Assembly (NCBI GenBank): GCA_035509415.1
Contig: DATJLQ010000142.1
Span: 1 to 6,194 of the forward strand
Source: DATJLQ01 sp035509415
GTDB taxonomy: Bacteria; Pseudomonadota; Alphaproteobacteria; JACZXZ01
Direction of reading: 5' to 3'
DNA length: 6,194 bases
Position numbers and translations under genes: made by a program. A model generated the notes under the pieces. It worked only from the letters and a program-made list of their open reading frames with translations. It was not told the DNA's origin and made no database searches. This document shows positions 1 through 5,971 of the stretch, piece after piece (positions within the stretch are counted from its first letter, which is position 1; each line of letters opens with the position of its first letter).

Positions 1-1571
<1,571 letters not shown>

Positions 1572-1578
1572 GGTGCTG

Positions 1579-2601
1579 CTAGTAGGCGCGTTGGATGCAG
1601 AAATCGACCAGGTCGATGAGCGCGCGCTTCTCGGTCGATTCGGGGAAGATGCCGAGCGCGTCGCGCGCGATGGCGCCGTAATGCTGGGCGCGCGCGACCG
1701 AATCGCGCAAGGCGCCGTGGCGCTCCATGATCTGGATCGCGTGCTCGAGGTCGCCGTCCTTCTGCTCGAGCCGCTCGAGCGTGCGGCGCCAGAAGTCGCG
1801 CTCGATCTCGCTGCCGCGCCGGAACGCGAGCACGATCGGGAGCGTGATCTTGCCGTCGCGGAAATCGTCGCCCACGTTCTTGCCCAGCGATTCGCGCCGC
1901 GCGGAATAATCGAGCACGTCGTCGACGAGCTGGAACGCGATGCCGAGATTGAGCCCGTAGCTCTCGAGCGCCTCGGCCTCGACCTTGGGGCGGTCGGCGA
2001 CCACGGCGCCGATCTCGCACGCGGCGGCGAACAGCGTCGCGGTCTTGGCGCGGATCACGTCGAGGTAGGCGGTCTCCGAGGTCGCGGTGTCGTTCGCGGT
2101 GATCAGTTGGTGCACCTCGCCCTCGGCGATCACGGCGGACGCGTTCGAGAGGATGCGCAGCACGTCGAGCGAGCCGTCCTCGACCATGATCTGGAACGCG
2201 CGGCTGAACAGGAAATCGCCCACCAGCACGCTCGACTTGTTGCCCCAGACCGCGTTCGCGGTCGCGAGCCCGCGGCGCAGGTTGCTTTCGTCGACCACGT
2301 CGTCGTGAAGGAGCGTCGCGGTGTGGATGAACTCGACGCAGGCCGCGAGGCGCACGTGGCGCTTCCCCGCATAGCCGCACAGCTTGGCCGCCGCGAGCGT
2401 GAGGAGCGGGCGCAAGCGCTTTCCGCCCGCCGCCACGATGTGGCCCGCGAGCTGGGGGATGAGCGCCACCGGGCTCGCCATGCGCTGGACGATGACCTCG
2501 TTGACCAGGCGCAGATCCTCGGCCACGAGGGATTGCAGGCGCTTGAACGCGGCCTCGGGCGCCTTCTCGCGCCCTTCTTCCAAGTTGACGACGATCGCCA
2601 C
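1579..2601 (-). CDS. ispB: Long-chain polyprenyl diphosphate synthase (octaprenyl/decaprenyl type)
   Basis: Cytoplasmic trans-isoprenyl diphosphate synthase. It condenses isopentenyl diphosphate onto an allylic primer to make the all-trans chain of the quinone tail. The 340 residues are a normal full length. Visible motifs: GGKRLRP (59-65), first Asp-rich motif DDVVD (100-104) followed by ESNLRRG, KT (186-187), FQLVDDVLD with the second Asp-rich motif (227-231), and GKNVGDDFRDGK (240-251). The fifth residue before the first Asp motif is small (Ala95), which in this family goes with long products (C40-C50); exact chain length (IspB or DdsA) cannot be read from sequence. Start is GTG at 2601-2599, supported by the strong Shine-Dalgarno just upstream and the typical short N-terminal extension. 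The gene converges on the histidine kinase with only 7 bp between stops, so no separate terminator fits there. It is divergent from the DUF2007 gene. Confidence 0.95.
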   Translation of the reverse strand: MAIVVNLEEGREKAPEAAFKRLQSLVAEDLRLVNEVIVQRMASPVALIPQLAGHIVAAGGKRLRPLLTLAAAKLCGYAGKRHVRLAACVEFIHTATLLHDDVVDESNLRRGLATANAVWGNKSSVLVGDFLFSRAFQIMVEDGSLDVLRILSNASAVIAEGEVHQLITANDTATSETAYLDVIRAKTATLFAAACEIGAVVADRPKVEAEALESYGLNLGIAFQLVDDVLDYSARRESLGKNVGDDFRDGKITLPIVLAFRRGSEIERDFWRRTLERLEQKDGDLEHAIQIMERHGALRDSVARAQHYGAIARDALGIFPESTEKRALIDLVDFCIQRAY

Positions 2602-2604
2602 AAT

Positions 2605-2611
2605 CCCCTCC
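2605..2611 (-). promoter_or_regulatory. Shine-Dalgarno of the polyprenyl synthase gene
   Basis: On the minus strand the sequence reads GGAGGGG, then ATT, then the GTG start. The GGAGG core ends 5 nt before the start codon. This is strong enough to fix the start at the GTG ending at 2601 instead of a downstream codon. Confidence 0.7.
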
Positions 2612-2637
2612 GACTGACGGGTCCCCGGCCCTCGGGG

Positions 2638-2665
2638 AGAATAGTCCGGGAGCGGCGCCGGTCAA
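2638..2665 (-). promoter_or_regulatory. Sigma-70-type promoter for the polyprenyl synthase
   Basis: On the minus strand, TTGACC (2665-2660) and TATTCT (2643-2638) are separated by 16 bp. Both are close to the housekeeping consensus. The predicted transcript start is near 2631, giving a leader of about 30 nt that contains the Shine-Dalgarno. Prediction from sequence only. Confidence 0.6.
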
Positions 2666-2757
2666 GCCGCCTCTTGGGGCGGGCGCTCCGATAAGCCGCT
2701 CGAATTCCTCAAAAGCTTGCTAAGATCGGGGTTCGGGCAATGGGCGGGGTGCGAAGG

Positions 2758-2994
2758 ATGAAGGAGATCTTGCGGACCAACAACGCGGTCGCGCTGTCCT
2801 ATGCGACGGCACTCCTCGAGGAGGCCGGCATCGAGGCCGTGATCCTCGACGGCCATACCAGCGCCGTCGAGGGCAGCATCGGCGCGATCCAGCGCCGGCT
2901 CATGGTGCGCGAGGCGGATCAGACGCGCGCCGAAGCGCTCCTCGACCAGAATCTCAAGGCGGAGGATCGCGCGCGTCCAACGCCGCGACGGTGA
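2758..2994 (+). CDS. DUF2007 family small protein
   Basis: A 78-residue protein of the DUF2007 family (annotated in databases as 'putative signal transducing protein'; no established biochemical role). It is recognised by the opening MKEILRTNNAV, the helix ALLEEAGIEAVILDGH and the stretch EGSIGAIQRRLMV, which are characteristic of the family. There is no signal peptide or membrane segment, so it is probably cytoplasmic. Family members normally start MKE.LRTN, so I chose the ATG at 2758 (AAGG immediately upstream) over the in-frame ATG at 2740, which would add MGGVRR. A possible -10 (TAAGAT, 2721-2726) lies upstream without a convincing -35. The stop is 27 bp before the methyltransferase start and in the same frame, so the two are probably co-transcribed. 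The C-terminal tail is Arg/Pro-rich and likely disordered. Confidence 0.85.
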   Translation: MKEILRTNNAVALSYATALLEEAGIEAVILDGHTSAVEGSIGAIQRRLMVREADQTRAEALLDQNLKAEDRARPTPRR

Positions 2995-3007
2995 AGAGGC
3001 CGTGAGC

Positions 3008-3016
3008 AAGGTGATC
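3008..3016 (+). promoter_or_regulatory. Shine-Dalgarno of the methyltransferase gene
   Basis: AAGGTGATC contains GGTGATC, which is fully complementary to the usual 16S rRNA 3' end, and it sits 5 nt before the GTG at 3022. The preceding in-frame stop at 2992-2994 leaves 3022 as the only plausible start codon for the methyltransferase before its conserved N-terminus. Confidence 0.6.
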
Positions 3017-3021
3017 GGGCC

Positions 3022-3768
3022 GTGAGCGCGGACGAGATCACGCTGGACCGGCTGTTGGGCGGGCGCGTCGAATTCGCGCAACTGGCCGAGGGCTATCGCG
3101 CCGCGATCGATCCGGTGCTGCTCGCGGCGGCACTCGGCGAACCTGCGGGCGAGCATGTGCTCGATTTGGGCGCAGGCGCCGGTGCCGCGTCGCTCTGCCT
3201 CGCCGCGCGCGTCCCCGATTGCCGCGTCACCGGGCTCGAGCGCGACGCTGTCCTCGTGCGTCTCGCGAGCGAGAACGCCGGGCGCAACGGCTTCGCGGAT
3301 CGGCTCACTTTCGTCGAAGGCGACGTGCGCGCACCGCCCGCGAGCGTCGCACCGGCGAGCTTCGATCGTGTCATGGCGAACCCGCCCTATCTCGAGGCCG
3401 CGCGCGCGAGCCCGTCGCCGAAGCCGGGCCGCGCCACGTCCCAGGTCGAAAGCGACGCGCCGCTCGAGGATTGGATCGCGGCGGCCCTGGCGTTCGCGCG
3501 CCCGAAGGGTGTCATGACCTTCATCCATCGCGCCGACCGGCTCGGGGACCTGCTCGCTGCCTTCGGCGGCAAGGCGGGCGAGGTCGCGATCTTCCCGCTC
3601 TGGCCCATGGCGGACGGCAGGCCCGCGAAGCGCGTGATCGTGCGCGCGCGCAAAGGCAGTGCCGCGCCGACGCGCCTCATGCCCGGCCTCGTGCTGCACG
3701 AGAAGGATGGGCGCTTTACCGACGCGGCCGAGGCGATCCTACGCGGCGCCGCGGCCCTCGAGTTCTGA
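3022..3768 (+). CDS. TrmN6-like (COG4123) SAM-dependent methyltransferase
   Basis: Class I SAM-dependent methyltransferase of the COG4123 family. Its founding member TrmN6/YfiC methylates the N6 of A37 in tRNA1(Val). Visible features over 248 residues: the family N-terminus LDRLLGGRVEFAQ and GYRAAIDPVLLAAA (24-37); SAM-binding motif I VLDLGAGAGAASL (46-58); the acidic residue after strand 2 in GLERD (Glu73); GDVR (100-103); and the N6-adenine/amino-methyltransferase signature NPPY (120-123). There is no membrane segment, so it is cytoplasmic. The GTG start at 3022 is the only start codon in this frame after the preceding stop. It follows DUF2007 by 27 bp, probably in one operon. A dyad at 3807-3839 may end the transcript. 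The enzyme family is secure; the exact tRNA substrate in this organism is inferred only. Confidence 0.88.
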   Translation: MSADEITLDRLLGGRVEFAQLAEGYRAAIDPVLLAAALGEPAGEHVLDLGAGAGAASLCLAARVPDCRVTGLERDAVLVRLASENAGRNGFADRLTFVEGDVRAPPASVAPASFDRVMANPPYLEAARASPSPKPGRATSQVESDAPLEDWIAAALAFARPKGVMTFIHRADRLGDLLAAFGGKAGEVAIFPLWPMADGRPAKRVIVRARKGSAAPTRLMPGLVLHEKDGRFTDAAEAILRGAAALEF

Positions 3769-3802
3769 CGCCCACCCGCATTTCGTTTCACGTTCCCCGC
3801 GA

Positions 3803-3831
3803 TTGACCGCGTCCGACGCGCGCGCTAGCGT
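3803..3831 (+). promoter_or_regulatory. Candidate sigma-70-type promoter upstream of the cysteine-rich gene pair
   Basis: TTGACC (3803-3808), a 17-bp spacer and TAGCGT (3826-3831). The -35 is good and the -10 is mediocre. It would give a leader of about 75 nt carrying the hairpin at 3882-3898. A weaker alternative lies in the locally AT-richer stretch around 3843-3880. The element is entangled with an inverted repeat, so it could instead be part of a terminator. Confidence 0.35.
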
Positions 3832-3839
3832 CGTCGCGG
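3807..3839 (+). terminator. Imperfect dyad after the methyltransferase: possible terminator or operator
   Basis: CCGCG (3807-3811) pairs with CGCGG (3835-3839), and CGACGC (3814-3819) pairs with GCGTCG (3828-3833). The two arms are separated by a small TC/T internal loop and an 8-nt apical loop. The result is an 11-bp GC-rich stem, 38 bp after the methyltransferase stop. No T-run follows, so it is not a classical intrinsic terminator. It overlaps the candidate promoter hexamers, so an operator is an alternative. Confidence 0.4.
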
Positions 3840-3881
3840 AGGTTGTCTAACGTGCAAAGTCGATCAACTTTTAGGAAATTA

Positions 3882-3908
3882 CGCCGCATCCAACGGCGCA
3901 AGAGGGGG
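3882..3908 (+). promoter_or_regulatory. Leader hairpin plus Shine-Dalgarno, first cysteine-rich gene
   Basis: CGCCG (3882-3886) and CGGCG (3894-3898) form a stem around the 7-nt loop CATCCAA. The Shine-Dalgarno AGAGGGGG (3901-3908) follows directly, then ACGC, then the ATG at 3913. The same arrangement recurs in front of the second paralogue, so the hairpin has been kept with the gene and probably belongs to the mRNA leader. No known riboswitch or leader class is recognised. Confidence 0.5.
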
Positions 3909-3912
3909 ACGC

Positions 3913-4257
3913 ATGAAATCCGGGATCGTTCTGGCCGCGGCGATGGCGCTCGCGGCGTTGACGTTCGGCGCGGCTGCCCGCGCGGACAATCAAGTCGGCT
4001 CTTACGACGGCCAGTGCAATTACCGCTGCTGCGACCAAAACAACAATTGCGCCGTCAACTCGTTCTATCACGGGAGCGGGCAGGGAAGCTTGCCGACAGC
4101 CTGCGTGTGGGAGGACGTGTGCGCCAAGCAGGGCCAGATCGGCTGGAGCTGGAGTCCGTATCCGCTGTCGAAGGCGAACAGCAGCCTCAAATTCACCAAG
4201 GGCTGCTGGGCCGGGTGGTTGGACAAGAACGGCCGATTTTACATAAAGCCCTGCTGA
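3913..4257 (+). CDS. Exported 8-cysteine small protein, first tandem paralogue
   Basis: A 114-residue protein of a family I do not recognise. Residues 1-24 form a clear Sec signal peptide: MKSG, a hydrophobic core rich in Ala/Leu, and cleavage expected after ARA (22-24). The mature part, about 90 residues starting DNQVGS, should be periplasmic or secreted. It has eight cysteines (35, 39, 40, 46, 64, 70, 98, 114, the last being the C-terminal residue), enough for four disulfides, plus many aromatics (FYHG, IGWSW, CWAGW). There is no lipobox. The ATG is chosen for its strong Shine-Dalgarno and signal peptide. Codon use is looser than in neighbouring genes, with AAA, AAT, TTT and ATA codons, which suits an accessory or transferred gene. 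The second copy lies 88 bp downstream: 71 of 114 residues are identical without gaps, including all cysteines. Function unknown; a secreted disulfide-rich effector, inhibitor or envelope protein are possibilities only. Confidence 0.85.
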   Translation: MKSGIVLAAAMALAALTFGAAARADNQVGSYDGQCNYRCCDQNNNCAVNSFYHGSGQGSLPTACVWEDVCAKQGQIGWSWSPYPLSKANSSLKFTKGCWAGWLDKNGRFYIKPC

Positions 4258-4310
4258 GACTGTCGCTGCGGAGGATGTCCGCCGCTGCAGGCCGGTCGAC
4301 CATTGGCAAA

Positions 4311-4341
4311 CGCGCCGTATCCAACGGCGCGAGGAGGGGGG
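4311..4341 (+). promoter_or_regulatory. Leader hairpin plus Shine-Dalgarno, second cysteine-rich gene
   Basis: CGCGCCG (4311-4317) and CGGCGCG (4325-4331) form a 7-bp stem around the loop TATCCAA. The Shine-Dalgarno GAGGAGGGGGG (4331-4341) shares its first base with the stem, and ACGC separates it from the ATG at 4346. Compared with the first copy, the stem is two pairs longer and the loop differs at one base. This is the kind of change expected if the fold is maintained. Confidence 0.5.
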
Positions 4342-4345
4342 ACGC

Positions 4346-4690
4346 ATGAAATCCAGGATCGTTTTGGCCGCGGCGGTGGCGCTCGCGGCGTTGACGTTCG
4401 GCGCGGCTGCGCGGGCCGATTACATCGTCGGCACGCTCGACGGCCGCTGCGACTATCGCTGCTGCGACACGCACAACAATTGCAACGTATACTATTTCTA
4501 TCACGGCACGGGAGTCGGCGCCGAATCGACGCCCTGCACGTGGGAGGCCGTGTGCGAGAATCCCGGCTCAATCGGCTGGGGTGCCGGTCCCTATCCCCAA
4601 TCGAAGGCGAGGAGCAGCCTCACCTACACCAAGGGCTGCTGGCACGAATGGGAAACCGACCGTCAAGGCCACTACGAGAAGCGCTGCTGA
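4346..4690 (+). CDS. Exported 8-cysteine small protein, second tandem paralogue
   Basis: Also 114 residues, a paralogue of the preceding gene. It has a Sec signal peptide (1-24, cleavage after ARA) and a mature part starting DYIVGT. The eight cysteines fall at the same positions (35, 39, 40, 46, 64, 70, 98, 114). Shared blocks include RCCD, NNC, FYHG, WE.VC, IGW, PYP.SKA.SSL and TKGCW. About 23 of the first 25 residues match the first copy, but only about 48 of the remaining 89, and the last 15 residues before the final Cys are nearly unrelated. This copy is more acidic/His-containing there (HEWETDRQGHYEKRC). The 88-bp gap between the genes has no convincing promoter or T-run terminator, so co-transcription with the first copy is likely. 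Family and function are not recognised; export and disulfide bonding are inferred from sequence. Confidence 0.85.
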   Translation: MKSRIVLAAAVALAALTFGAAARADYIVGTLDGRCDYRCCDTHNNCNVYYFYHGTGVGAESTPCTWEAVCENPGSIGWGAGPYPQSKARSSLTYTKGCWHEWETDRQGHYEKRC

Positions 4691-4698
4691 GCGCCAAG

Positions 4699-4875
4699 CC
4701 GCCGAAAGCCCGTGGCTCGGTTTGAAACCGCGGCTTGGGCGTCATGGCCGGACTTGATCCGGCCATCCGCGTCTTGACGCTCGAAAGTCGTGGATCACCG
4801 GGACGACGCGGGAGATGACGCGAATGGGACCGCGGCCGGCGTTTTCAAACCGAGTCACTTTCCGCCGAAAGCCCG
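4699..4875. mobile_element. MITE-like structure: inverted repeats bounded by 14-bp direct repeats
   Basis: The 14-mer CCGCCGAAAGCCCG occurs exactly at 4699-4712 and 4862-4875. Just inside are inverted repeats: TGGCTCGGTTTGAAA (4713-4727) and TTTCAAACCGAGTCA (4843-4857), one mismatch over 15 bp, with weaker pairing continuing inward. The outer direct repeat touches the left inverted repeat and is 4 nt from the right one. There is no coding capacity. The layout resembles a small non-autonomous element with a target duplication, but a 14-bp duplication is long, and the direct repeats may instead be part of a composite palindromic repeat. It also contains the palindrome at 4740-4820 and an extra 9-bp stem (4694-4702 with 4730-4738). 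Confidence 0.45.
4740..4820. repeat. Palindromic intergenic repeat of alphaproteobacterial type
   Basis: Outer arms CGTCAT (4740-4745) and ATGACG (4815-4820) enclose a strong hairpin: ATGGCCGGA (4744-4752) pairs with TCCGGCCAT (4758-4766) around CTTGA. A degenerate right half follows (CGTGGATCACCGGGACGACG, 4789-4808). The pattern GTCATGGCCGG.CTTG..CCGGCCATCC is familiar as a high-copy intergenic repeat in alphaproteobacterial genomes. It lies between the cysteine-rich pair and the S49 gene, where it could act as a transcript end or RNA-stability element. Confidence 0.65.
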
Positions 4876-4876
4876 G

Positions 4877-4906
4877 TTGGCAAGGCACGGCACGCCGGCC
4901 TATGCT
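4877..4906 (+). promoter_or_regulatory. Candidate promoter for the S49 peptidase, likely giving a leaderless mRNA
   Basis: TTGGCA (4877-4882), an 18-bp spacer and TATGCT (4901-4906). Transcription would begin around 4912-4915, at or next to the ATG at 4915. No Shine-Dalgarno is visible before that ATG, which agrees with a leaderless message. Hexamers are moderate matches only. Confidence 0.45.
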
Positions 4907-4914
4907 CGGGCGCG

Positions 4915-5817
4915 ATGAACCTCGATCCCATCCTCGACCGCTTGCCGCTCGGGCGCTGGCGCAAGACCGGACCGATCGTGCCGGTGCTCCGGCTTGCGGG
5001 CATCATCGGCGTCGCGTCGCGCTTCAGGGAAGGCATGACCGACGCAACGCTCGCGCCCCTCATCGAGCGCGCCTTTTCCGTGCGCGGCATTCCGGCGGTC
5101 GCGCTGGCGATCAATTCGCCGGGCGGAGCCGCGACCCAGTCGGCCCTCATCGCCGGGCGCATTCGCGCCATGGCCGACGAGAAGAAGCTTCCCGTGATCG
5201 CCTTCGTCGAGGACGTGGGTGCCTCGGGCGGCTATTGGCTCGCGGCCGCGGCGGATGAGATTTACGCCGCCGAGACCTCGATCGTGGGCTCGGTCGGCGT
5301 GATCGCGGCGGGCTTCGGCTTCGAGGAGGCGATCGGGAAGCTCGGCATCAAGCGCCGGCTCTATACCGCGGGCGTGCGGAAATCGCTGCTCGACCCGTTC
5401 CTCGCCGAGAAGCCGGAGGACGTCGCGCGCCTGAAATCGATCCAGAGCGAGATCCACGAGGCGTTCAAGGCCCATGTGCGCGCGCGCCGCGCGGGGAAGC
5501 TCAAGGCAAGCGAGGACGAGCTCTTCACCGGCGAGTTCTGGACCGGAAAGCGCGGCCTCGAGCTCGGCCTCGTCGACGGCATCGGCGATCTGCGCACCGT
5601 GCTGCGCCAGCGCTTCGGCGAGAAGGTGCGTATCAGGCCGGTCGGCGTCGGCAAGAGCTGGCTCCGGCGCTGGCTCGGGCTTGCGGGAGCGGGGCTCGCG
5701 CGTGCCGGCAACGCCGAGGCGCTCGCCGACATCGTCGATGCGGGGCTCGCCGACTGGGCCCCGCAGCTCATCGCCGCCCTCGAGGCGCGCGCGCTCTGGA
5801 GCCGCTACGGGCTGTAG
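4915..5817 (+). CDS. S49 family (SppA/SohB-type) serine peptidase
   Basis: Serine-lysine dyad peptidase of the S49 (signal peptide peptidase A) family, in the short 300-residue form. It has the crotonase-like fold segment VALAINSPGG (62-71), the nucleophile in VGASGGYWLAAA (Ser104), GSVGVI (125-130) and the presumed base Lys156 in AGVRKSLLDPF. The Ser-to-Lys distance of 52 residues equals that of Bacillus subtilis SppA (Ser147/Lys199), which supports an active enzyme. The family removes leftover signal peptides or degrades membrane-associated proteins. No signal peptide or clear transmembrane helix is seen at the N-terminus, so this form may be cytoplasmic or peripheral. The ATG at 4915 begins a short N-terminus typical of this subfamily; no Shine-Dalgarno is seen. 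The C-terminal 50 residues are low-complexity Ala/Leu/Arg-rich. It converges on the SDR gene; the gap holds two palindromic repeats. Confidence 0.92.
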   Translation: MNLDPILDRLPLGRWRKTGPIVPVLRLAGIIGVASRFREGMTDATLAPLIERAFSVRGIPAVALAINSPGGAATQSALIAGRIRAMADEKKLPVIAFVEDVGASGGYWLAAAADEIYAAETSIVGSVGVIAAGFGFEEAIGKLGIKRRLYTAGVRKSLLDPFLAEKPEDVARLKSIQSEIHEAFKAHVRARRAGKLKASEDELFTGEFWTGKRGLELGLVDGIGDLRTVLRQRFGEKVRIRPVGVGKSWLRRWLGLAGAGLARAGNAEALADIVDAGLADWAPQLIAALEARALWSRYGL

Positions 5818-5856
5818 CTACGGGCTTTAAGAGAAACGCGGGCTCGCCCGCCGCGC

Positions 5857-5896
5857 CCTTCGAGACGCCGGCGCGCGCCGGCTCCTCGGGGTGAGG
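5857..5896 (-). repeat. Palindromic repeat, copy A (minus orientation)
   Basis: Read on the minus strand: CCTCACCCCGAGG, a GC hairpin, then GTCTCGAAGGG. The core is a perfect 16-bp palindrome, GCCGGC-GCGC-GCCGGC (5867-5882). The frame CCTCA.CC.GAGG...GTCTCGAAGG matches a repeat widespread in alphaproteobacterial intergenic regions. The distal end lacks the usual GATGAGG. It lies 39 bp after the S49 stop, so it may serve as its transcript end. Confidence 0.6.
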
Positions 5897-5915
5897 CGGA
5901 CAGTCGCAATATCGA

Positions 5916-5961
5916 CCTCATCCCGAGGGCGATCCGAAGGATCGCGTCCCGAAGGATGAGG
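5916..5961 (+). repeat. Palindromic repeat, copy B (plus orientation)
   Basis: Outer arms CCTCATCC (5916-5923) and GGATGAGG (5954-5961). The inner 7-bp stem is GCGATCC (5929-5935) with GGATCGC (5939-5945) around a GAA loop. It has the same framework as copy A but the opposite orientation and a different inner stem. It starts 10 bp beyond the stop codon of the SDR gene, so it may end that transcript too. Confidence 0.65.
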
Positions 5962-5971
5962 CCGCCTTCGC

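Larger units (their letters stand above)
3882..4690 (+). repeat. Tandem gene duplication, about 433-bp period
   Basis: Two direct copies run from the leader hairpin through the coding sequence: 3882-4257 and 4311-4690. The DNA coding for the signal peptides differs at 6 of 72 positions, and the leader hairpin and Shine-Dalgarno are nearly the same. Similarity falls off in the mature coding part and stops at or just after the stop codons. Upstream of the hairpin only weak resemblance is left. Confidence 0.8.

Noticed and set aside
2623..2637. Small hairpin (CCCCG/CGGGG) in the leader of the polyprenyl synthase
   Set aside because: Only five pairs in very GC-rich sequence, with no second copy or regulatory context to support it.
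2662..3699. Minus-strand open frame (345 codons) across DUF2007 and the methyltransferase
   Set aside because: Runs opposite two recognisable genes and over the divergent promoter region; its translation has no domain features.
4268..4282. Hairpin GCGGA/TCCGC between the two cysteine-rich genes as a terminator
   Set aside because: Five base pairs and no T-run; too weak to call, and it gives no reason to split the pair into two transcripts.
3843..4349. Alternative plus-strand frame across the first cysteine-rich gene, and the similar frame at 4303-4725 over the second
   Set aside because: These lack the signal peptide, are Arg-rich and have no good Shine-Dalgarno, while the chosen frames have matching signal peptides, cysteine patterns and strong Shine-Dalgarno sites in both copies.
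4691..4914. CRISPR array or tRNA gene in the repeat-rich gap
   Set aside because: Repeats are inverted or a single direct pair, without regular spacers, and no cloverleaf or tRNA consensus boxes are visible.
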